Positions 58,223 through 62,973 of a DNA stretch of 62,973 nt are shown here, piece by piece (position 1 is the first letter of the stretch; each line of letters opens with the position of its first letter). The position numbers and the translations under genes are program-made. The stretch spans positions 1 through 62,973 of the forward strand of contig SCMQ01000031.1 of NCBI GenBank assembly GCA_005503335.1, read 5' to 3'. The notes under the pieces were generated by a model. It saw nothing but the letters and a program-made list of their open reading frames with translations. It was not told the DNA's origin and searched no databases. This stretch comes from Comamonadaceae bacterium 2FH (GTDB taxonomy: Bacteria > Pseudomonadota > Gammaproteobacteria > Burkholderiales > Burkholderiaceae_C).

Positions 58223-58873
58223 TCAGCGCGCGGGCAGGCCGGCCGCCGCGGCGGGTACCCACAGCGGGCGCAGCTTGGCCAGCTCGGCGTCGAAGCGCGC
58301 CTGAATGCGTTTCTTCTCGCTGTCCTGGTCGGCGATGAAGCGCTTCTGCACGTTCAGGCTCTGGGTGTTGTCCTCGGCCTGGCGTTTGAGCTCGGGCGGG
58401 GCCTTGGACGGGTCCTTCAGGTAGAACTCGAGCTCGGCGTCTATGCGCTGGCGCTGCGCCAGCAGCTGGTCCACCCGCTTTTGCGCGGCCTGGATCACGG
58501 CGTCGACCTGTTGCAGCGCCTCGGCACGCTCTTTGTCGTGCGCGGCCTGGTTGGGGTAGCGCACCAGCAGCGCGCGCTCGCGGCGCCTTTCCTCGGCGAT
58601 GCGGGCCTGCTTCTGGGCGGCCTGACGCTCGCGCGCCTCCAGGGCGGCGCGCTCGGGCGCGGTCAGCGAGGGGCCGATGGTGCGGCGCACCGTGCCGCTG
58701 GGGTTGCGCTCATGCTGTTCGCGGTCCAGGCATTCGGCGATGGGCCGGTCGGAGGTGATGGCGCGGCCCTTGTCGGCGGTGCAGGTGTAGATGCCCTGCT
58801 GGGCCCAGGTCGTGCCCAGCGGGCTGGCCAAGAAGATGACGAAAGCCGACGATGTCCTGAGCCAACCCTGCAC
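58223..58873 (-). CDS. DUF4124 domain-containing exported protein
   Basis: A 216-residue protein with a signal peptide (1-24, T-W-A-Q) and a short DUF4124 domain (I-Y-T-C-T-A-D-K-G-R, D-R-P-I-A-E-C), which has two cysteines. The rest (about 70-205) is a charged coiled coil rich in Glu, Arg, Gln and Lys. Function unknown. Convergent with gatB. 15 bp separate it from pyrE upstream on the same strand. Confidence 0.8.
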   Translation of the reverse strand: MQGWLRTSSAFVIFLASPLGTTWAQQGIYTCTADKGRAITSDRPIAECLDREQHERNPSGTVRRTIGPSLTAPERAALEARERQAAQKQARIAEERRRERALLVRYPNQAAHDKERAEALQQVDAVIQAAQKRVDQLLAQRQRIDAELEFYLKDPSKAPPELKRQAEDNTQSLNVQKRFIADQDSEKKRIQARFDAELAKLRPLWVPAAAAGLPAR

Positions 58874-58888
58874 GTTCCACCTTGCTTC

Positions 58889-59581
58889 TTATTCCACGCC
58901 GTAACGTTTTCGGTAAGCCAGCACGCGCTCGTGGTGGGCCGCCAGGCCCTCGCTGCTGTGCTGCGACAGATACTGCAGCAAATCCGCCAGGCGCGCAATC
59001 GCGCAGACCTGCAGCCCCAGCTGGTCGCGCACGTATTGCACGGCGCTGTGCGGCACGTCCCGGCCGTTCTCGGTGGCCATTTCCTGGCGGTCCAGCGCGA
59101 TCGCCACCGCGTGTGGCGTGGCGCCGGCGGCCTGGATCAGCGCGATCGACTCGCGCGCCGCCGTGCCCGCCGACATCACGTCGTCGACGATCAGCACCCG
59201 GCCCTTGAGCGGCGCGCCGACCAGGCTGCCGCCCTCGCCGTGGTCCTTGGCCTCCTTGCGGTTGTAGGCAAAGGGCACATTGGTCCCCAGGCGCGCGAGC
59301 TCGATCGCCACCGCCGCGCCCAGCGGAATGCCCTTGTAGGCCGGGCCGAAGATCATGTCGAACTCGATGCCGCTGGCGATCAGCGCTTTTGCATAGAATT
59401 CGGCCAGCCGGCCTAGCTTGGCGCCGTCGTCGAACAGGCCCGCATTGAAGAAATACGGCGACAGCCGTCCGGCCTTGGTCTTGAACTCGCCGAAGCGCAG
59501 CACGCCTGCGTCGACTGAAAACTGCACGAAATCCTGCGCCAGCTGGTCCTGACCAGCCGACCTTGCGCTCTCTGCCACCAT
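58889..59581 (-). CDS. pyrE: Orotate phosphoribosyltransferase
   Basis: Forms OMP from orotate and PRPP, 230 residues. G-E-F-K-T-K-A-G-R-L-S-P-Y-F-F near 31-45 and the PRPP loop V-L-I-V-D-D-V-M-S-A-G-T-A (about 130) are present. ATG 59581 overlaps the xth ATG on the opposite strand by two bases, leaving no intergenic DNA. Confidence 0.95.
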   Translation of the reverse strand: MVAESARSAGQDQLAQDFVQFSVDAGVLRFGEFKTKAGRLSPYFFNAGLFDDGAKLGRLAEFYAKALIASGIEFDMIFGPAYKGIPLGAAVAIELARLGTNVPFAYNRKEAKDHGEGGSLVGAPLKGRVLIVDDVMSAGTAARESIALIQAAGATPHAVAIALDRQEMATENGRDVPHSAVQYVRDQLGLQVCAIARLADLLQYLSQHSSEGLAAHHERVLAYRKRYGVE

Positions 59582-60383
59582 GGGGAAATCCTTGTTCAAA
59601 CTCACCAGCCTAAACCTCAACGGCATCCGTTCGGCCGCCACCAAGGGGGTGGAAACCTGGCTGGCCCGGCACCAGCCCGATTGTATTTGCGTGCAGGAGG
59701 TCAAGGCCCAGGCCGCCGACGTGGCCGGCCGCTTCGAGCAGCTGGCCGGCCTCAAGGGGCATTTCCACTTCGCCGAGAAAAAGGGCTATTCGGGCGTGGC
59801 GGTCTACACGCGCCACGAGCCCAGCGAGGTGATCATAGGCTTCGGCTCGCCCGAGTTCGACGCCGAGGGCCGCTACGTGGAGCTGCGCTTCGACACCCCG
59901 GCGCGCAAGCTTTCCATAGTCAGCGCCTACTTCCCCAGCGGCTCGTCCGGCCCCGAGCGGCAGGAGGCCAAGTTCCGCTTTCTCGACGCCTTCTACCCGC
60001 ACCTGGAGGCGCTGAAGGCGCAGCGCGAGTTCATCCTGTGCGGCGACGTCAACATCGCGCACCAGCAGATCGACCTGAAGAACTGGCGCAGCAACCAGAA
60101 GAACAGCGGCTTCCTGCCCGAGGAGCGCGCCTGGATGACCAAGCTGCTGGACGAGGCCCGCATGGTCGACGTCTACCGCCAGCTCCAGCCCACGGCCACC
60201 GACACCGCCTACACCTGGTGGAGCAACCGCGGCCAGGCCTATGCGAACAACGTGGGCTGGCGGCTGGACTACCACCTGGCCACGCCGGCGCTGGCGCAGC
60301 TGGCGCGACGCGAGGCGATCTACAAGGACGAGAAGTTCTCGGACCACGCGCCGATCACGATCGAGTATGAGATGGGGCTTTGA
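59580..60383 (+). CDS. xth: Exodeoxyribonuclease III
   Basis: AP endonuclease/3'-exonuclease of base-excision repair, 267 residues. L-N-L-N-G-I-R-S near the N-terminus, C-V-Q-E-V-K (metal ligand Glu), G-D-V-N-I-A-H, N-V-G-W-R-L-D-Y-H-L and S-D-H-A-P-I are the catalytic blocks. ATG 59580 overlaps the pyrE start; TTG 59592 with GGGGA about 5 nt upstream would start nearer the conserved core. The stop ends on the first base of an 11-bp repeat. Confidence 0.95.
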   Translation: MGKSLFKLTSLNLNGIRSAATKGVETWLARHQPDCICVQEVKAQAADVAGRFEQLAGLKGHFHFAEKKGYSGVAVYTRHEPSEVIIGFGSPEFDAEGRYVELRFDTPARKLSIVSAYFPSGSSGPERQEAKFRFLDAFYPHLEALKAQREFILCGDVNIAHQQIDLKNWRSNQKNSGFLPEERAWMTKLLDEARMVDVYRQLQPTATDTAYTWWSNRGQAYANNVGWRLDYHLATPALAQLARREAIYKDEKFSDHAPITIEYEMGL

Positions 60384-60393
60384 GGTTTCTGAC
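60383..60393. repeat. 11-bp direct repeat, left flank of the ATPase/DUF4435 island
   Basis: AGGTTTCTGAC here is repeated exactly at 62829-62839. The first base is the last base of the xth stop codon. GC content drops immediately after it. It looks like an insertion-site duplication or short attachment site. Confidence 0.6.
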
Positions 60394-60400
60394 TTTGGGG

Positions 60401-60424
60401 CGCTATGCAAAGCTTTCCATAGCG
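60401..60424. terminator. Possible stem-loop after xth
   Basis: CGCTATG (60401-60407) pairs with CATAGCG (60418-60424) around a 10-nt loop, with GGG before and ACCC after. A T-run is only found about 12 nt later (60436-60442), so termination is uncertain. It stands between the ends of xth and the DUF4435 gene. Confidence 0.35.
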
Positions 60425-60517
60425 ACCCTAATCAGACCTTTTTTGAACCGAGCAAAGTGGACAATCAACGTCTGACATAAGCGGTCCTTTGCCCTCCGTT
60501 TAGCGGAACGTTTTGTA

Positions 60518-61357
60518 TCACTGAAGTTCGTTGGAAATGGTTGGAACTGACCTCGCTAGCAGCACCAACAAACGCTCAACCGCTGCCTGCTGCCCAAAGG
60601 CTTTGTGCCCGTTGAACTCGCCTATAGCCCACGCGAGAAGCTCAGTGTAATCGTGCCCCCTGGCAGAGAGTCGGACATCGCCATCCAATTTCGTCAACCA
60701 TGTATTCCACGAGCCTGCGAACTCCTGCTTCTTGGCAAGCGCTGCGTTCGCCCCGAGAGTTGCTGCGACATACTTATCGGTATTCAGTTGAACTGCGTCA
60801 CCGTCGCGGGCTAGGTACTTGCGCAGAGCCACCCACTTGAGCGACAAGCTTAGCTCGCGATCTGCGAGTCGAAAGGCATACAAGGTCTTAAGCACATTGA
60901 ATAGAGAGATGACGAAGATGTCGACCTGTTTGATTCGAGAGGCACCTGTGGTGAGTGCCACATCTATTACGATTTCACGCGTGATGAAGTGGCTCTCGAT
61001 GCAACAGAACCGGGTCCATCGAAGGCGATGCGTGTCGCTTATGTTGCCAAACCAGTGATCAAGATCGCGATCAACAAGGCAGACAACGCTCGCGTCGGAT
61101 GTCAGGGCTTCGAACTCTTTGGAAAGCGCTATTAAACGCTGCTTGTTGCCAGATGTGAGACCATGCCGTCTCAGCAGGTCTGGCGGGACATCTACGGTAT
61201 CTACTTCGTAGAAAGTCGCACGGCGGGCTGACTGGTTAAACACTTGCGACAAGATCTCTTTATCAAACGACCCCTCTACAAAGACATCGGCAAGCTGAGG
61301 CTCAAGGTCGTATCTTGCGAGAAGTTCCTCGATAGACCAACGGGTCTGGTCGCTCAC
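60518..61357 (-). CDS. ariB: DUF4435 protein, AriB-like TOPRIM effector of a PARIS-type defence system
   Basis: A 279-residue protein of the DUF4435 type. TOPRIM-like elements are seen: V-F-V-E-G-S-F-D-K-E (Glu28), V-V-C-L-V-D-R-D-L-D (Asp96, Asp98, Asp100), then I-E-S-H-F-I (Glu121), and R-G-H-D-Y-T-E-L near 233-240. In PARIS, AriB is the nuclease released by AriA on sensing phage anti-restriction proteins. I choose GTG 61357, which overlaps the ATPase stop (GTGA); the open frame upstream lies inside the ATPase gene. Lower GC than the host genes around it. Confidence 0.8.
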   Translation of the reverse strand: MSDQTRWSIEELLARYDLEPQLADVFVEGSFDKEILSQVFNQSARRATFYEVDTVDVPPDLLRRHGLTSGNKQRLIALSKEFEALTSDASVVCLVDRDLDHWFGNISDTHRLRWTRFCCIESHFITREIVIDVALTTGASRIKQVDIFVISLFNVLKTLYAFRLADRELSLSLKWVALRKYLARDGDAVQLNTDKYVAATLGANAALAKKQEFAGSWNTWLTKLDGDVRLSARGHDYTELLAWAIGEFNGHKAFGQQAAVERLLVLLARSVPTISNELQ

Positions 61358-62739
61358 GGCTTGCTCACCAACTTGACAACCCGGCTGCGATGCTGGGCCA
61401 ATAGTTCCATGGAGTGGGAGGCGAACACGAACTGGATGCTGGCACCTTGAGTGATATCCAGAAGGGACTGAACGAGCTGGCGCTGCCACTTAATATTGAG
61501 GGATATCTCGGGCTCGTCAATCATGAAGACCGTTGGTGTATCGCGGGCCGTCAGAACGTAGCAGAACAAGAGCAAAAGTTGCTGCTCTCCTGAGGAAAGC
61601 TGGGCTGGCTTTAGAGGCACCCCAAGGCGGTTCTGAATGCTAAATCCCTGGCTAAGCTTGAAAGAAATCGTTTTGTCACTTAGGAGGCTGTTGACGATGG
61701 TTACGAAGCGATCGATTAACTGGTAGATTGGCTCTACAGCTTCAAGTCGACCTTCAACGCTCTTAATGTAGGGTTGGAGTAACTCGGCAGCTAGCGTACT
61801 CTTGCTAGTGCTTCGCCCACTCAAGGCCTTCCGAAAATCGTTTGTCGGTAGATGAGTTGCAAGCTCATAGCGAGCATGTTCCGACGACTTGCTATCGATA
61901 TGGGCTAGCTGCTTCAAGAGATCGGCGCCAGAGCCGGTAGTGGGAACTGGAGCAGCCTTCTTGTTCGGCGAAACTAGGCGTCGGAGTACGTCTCCATACA
62001 CCGAATGCACGTTCATCGAACCTTGGTTGGTTCCAAGAACCGCCTTCCTGCTGATCCAGCGCGAAGCTGCACTCAATGCTTGTGACAGGGCAATCTCACG
62101 GGAGCGAACAACGAGTTCATTAATTCGTTTCGGTTCGCCATACTGCATAGTCCGCCGAAGCTCGACCTCGTCACTTGGGTCGGCTACGCTATCGCTATCC
62201 AGGCGGCGGTCAGCATTCAGAATGAAGAGCGTCGGCACATGCGCCTTGAGAGCATCTAGATATGCCTGCTCGCCGCGAGGGATTCCTTCGAATTCCTTTC
62301 GCCGCGGTGACGCGGTGCGACGCCGCACTACGTGCTGCCCGCGTTCGTCGATCTCGAGGTACATGGCCTCAGCCTCAAGGAAGCGGTTCTCGTCTCTAGG
62401 TCGATAGTCCCAGATTGCTAGTCTCTTGTCGCCATCAAGTACTTCCAGCAAAAGAAGCTTTGATGGGTTCCTTTCGATAACCCGTGCGGTCAACTTGATT
62501 CCAGACGCTAAGGAAACCTCGAGCCGGTCAAATTCGGTCCGGTAAAGGGCGCCTCGATGCCCGCGATCATGCGCTGCGGATAGCAGATGAAATACCAGTC
62601 TAAGAATCGTACTCTTCCCGACTCCGTTGTCCCCATAGAGGATGGCCGCGTTTGCAAGTTCGCCTGTCTCGGGGACAGAGTATGTGTACAAACCAAAAAG
62701 TCCGTCAACGCGAATGTGGGAGATCAGGCGAGCAGTCAT
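61354..62739 (-). CDS. ariA: AAA ATPase, AriA-like sensor of a PARIS-type defence system
   Basis: A 461-residue ABC/SMC-like AAA ATPase (AAA_15/AAA_21 style). Walker A G-D-N-G-V-G-K-S-T (36-44), ABC signature L-S-S-G-E-Q (381-386), Walker B V-F-M-I-D-E-P-E (404-411), switch His in A-S-H-S-M-E-L (His442). The long middle region (about 90-370) is helical. Size and position directly upstream of and overlapping a DUF4435 gene match AriA of PARIS. No good ribosome-binding site is seen before ATG 62739. Codon usage differs from the host genes. Confidence 0.8.
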   Translation of the reverse strand: MTARLISHIRVDGLFGLYTYSVPETGELANAAILYGDNGVGKSTILRLVFHLLSAAHDRGHRGALYRTEFDRLEVSLASGIKLTARVIERNPSKLLLLEVLDGDKRLAIWDYRPRDENRFLEAEAMYLEIDERGQHVVRRRTASPRRKEFEGIPRGEQAYLDALKAHVPTLFILNADRRLDSDSVADPSDEVELRRTMQYGEPKRINELVVRSREIALSQALSAASRWISRKAVLGTNQGSMNVHSVYGDVLRRLVSPNKKAAPVPTTGSGADLLKQLAHIDSKSSEHARYELATHLPTNDFRKALSGRSTSKSTLAAELLQPYIKSVEGRLEAVEPIYQLIDRFVTIVNSLLSDKTISFKLSQGFSIQNRLGVPLKPAQLSSGEQQLLLLFCYVLTARDTPTVFMIDEPEISLNIKWQRQLVQSLLDITQGASIQFVFASHSMELLAQHRSRVVKLVSKP

Positions 62740-62828
62740 GCACGTAGTTTAGGTGGGAAGGTACGACGCTTTACGGATAAGGCTTGTTGTCCGTTGAATA
62801 ATTGACGGATGCGTATCTTCATCCGAAA
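62740..62828. promoter_or_regulatory. Upstream region of the ATPase gene
   Basis: The likely promoter region of the defence operon, AT-rich relative to the chromosome. It has a short inverted repeat TCCGT (62790-62794) / ACGGA (62805-62809) around an AT-rich core, possibly an operator. ACGGAT occurs at about 62773 as well as 62805. I cannot fix -35 and -10 elements. Confidence 0.3.
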
Positions 62829-62839
62829 AGGTTTCTGAC
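62829..62839. repeat. 11-bp direct repeat, right flank of the ATPase/DUF4435 island
   Basis: Exact second copy of AGGTTTCTGAC (first at 60383-60393). Between the copies lie about 2.4 kb that hold only the two defence genes and their promoter region. Confidence 0.6.
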
Positions 62840-62973
62840 AGTCCGATCTTGGTTCATGGCAGGCTGGCGAAGCTTTTTTGCAAATGTAATCGCAAGCGCC
62901 GCCCGGCGGCTCGGGTGCGGTCACGGACGCCGGCGCGGGAGGACGGCGTGCGATTCCGGCGCGGCGGGGGGGG
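62840..62973. other. Right edge of the window, no gene recognised
   Basis: Composition is still AT-rich to about 62890, then turns sharply GC-rich and ends in a run of G. I see no gene. The homopolymer end suggests a contig end, so the last bases may be unreliable. Confidence 0.5.

Noticed and set aside
60518-62739. Gabija or OLD-type nuclease as the identity of the island
   Set aside because: The ATPase has no TOPRIM domain and the partner is DUF4435, not a UvrD-like helicase, so the PARIS arrangement fits better.

Overview
The window reads as chromosomal DNA of a high-GC betaproteobacterium, most likely Burkholderiales, family Comamonadaceae. The grounds are the very GC-rich third codon positions, the gene orders smg-dprA-LysM / def-fmt, pgk-pyk-fba-purC-purE-purK-sua5 and mreBCD-mrdA / gatCAB, and the proteins themselves. 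All assignments come from reading the translations; no database was searched. Both edges look like contig ends: the left edge holds gene debris and recombinase-site-like repeats, and the right edge ends in a G homopolymer. I saw no rRNA, tRNA or CRISPR array.

Layout. 1-607: remnant region. 604-7363: quinone-reductase-like enzyme, yajC-secD-secF (Sec translocon accessory complex) and a DUF1631 protein. 7368-13701: smg, dprA and a LysM protein leftward; def, a lipoprotein, fmt, azlC and azlD rightward. 13771-20252: pgk, a fatty acid desaturase, pyk, fba and purC, with two clear intrinsic terminators. 20293-21373: an apparent insertion of a GSU2403-type nucleotidyltransferase behind a palindrome. 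21410-25106: CnoX-type thioredoxin, purE, purK and the Sua5-type t6A synthase. 25198-29227: two SGNH/GDSL lipoproteins, one of which has lost all four catalytic-block residues, a SemiSWEET and dacB. 29283-32306: a coupled operon of a DMT permease, tsaB, rimI and a type 4 uracil-DNA glycosylase. 32319-33899: MFS exporter.

34030-37890 is the most striking host-side locus. It is a bufferin-type RiPP operon (DUF2282 precursor, MNIO enzyme, DUF2063 partner, DoxX protein) divergent from an ECF sigma factor and its NrsF-type membrane anti-sigma. Two exact GTAACC-N16-CGAA promoter motifs, one per strand, lie in the intergenic region. The Caulobacter SigF/NrsF/bufferin system, which responds to copper, is the closest model I know. 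37906-48576 carries a pyruvyl-transferase-like protein, a second DMT permease, pyrF, a CYTH-CHAD protein, uvrA, an MFS permease, a ClC protein with Gln at the gating-Glu position, and ssb. 48655-58198 carries OsmC, a TDT/SLAC1 permease, the rod-shape cluster mreB-mreC-mreD-mrdA, and gatC-gatA-gatB. 58223-60383 carries a DUF4124 protein, pyrE and xth; pyrE and xth diverge with overlapping start codons.

60383-62839 is a clearly lower-GC island holding an AAA ATPase and a DUF4435 (TOPRIM-like) protein in the gene order of a PARIS (AriA-AriB) anti-phage system. An 11-bp direct repeat flanks it, the left copy starting on the last base of the xth stop codon. A dispersed intergenic repeat (7368-7540 and 33945-34026) follows the stop codons of two unrelated genes.
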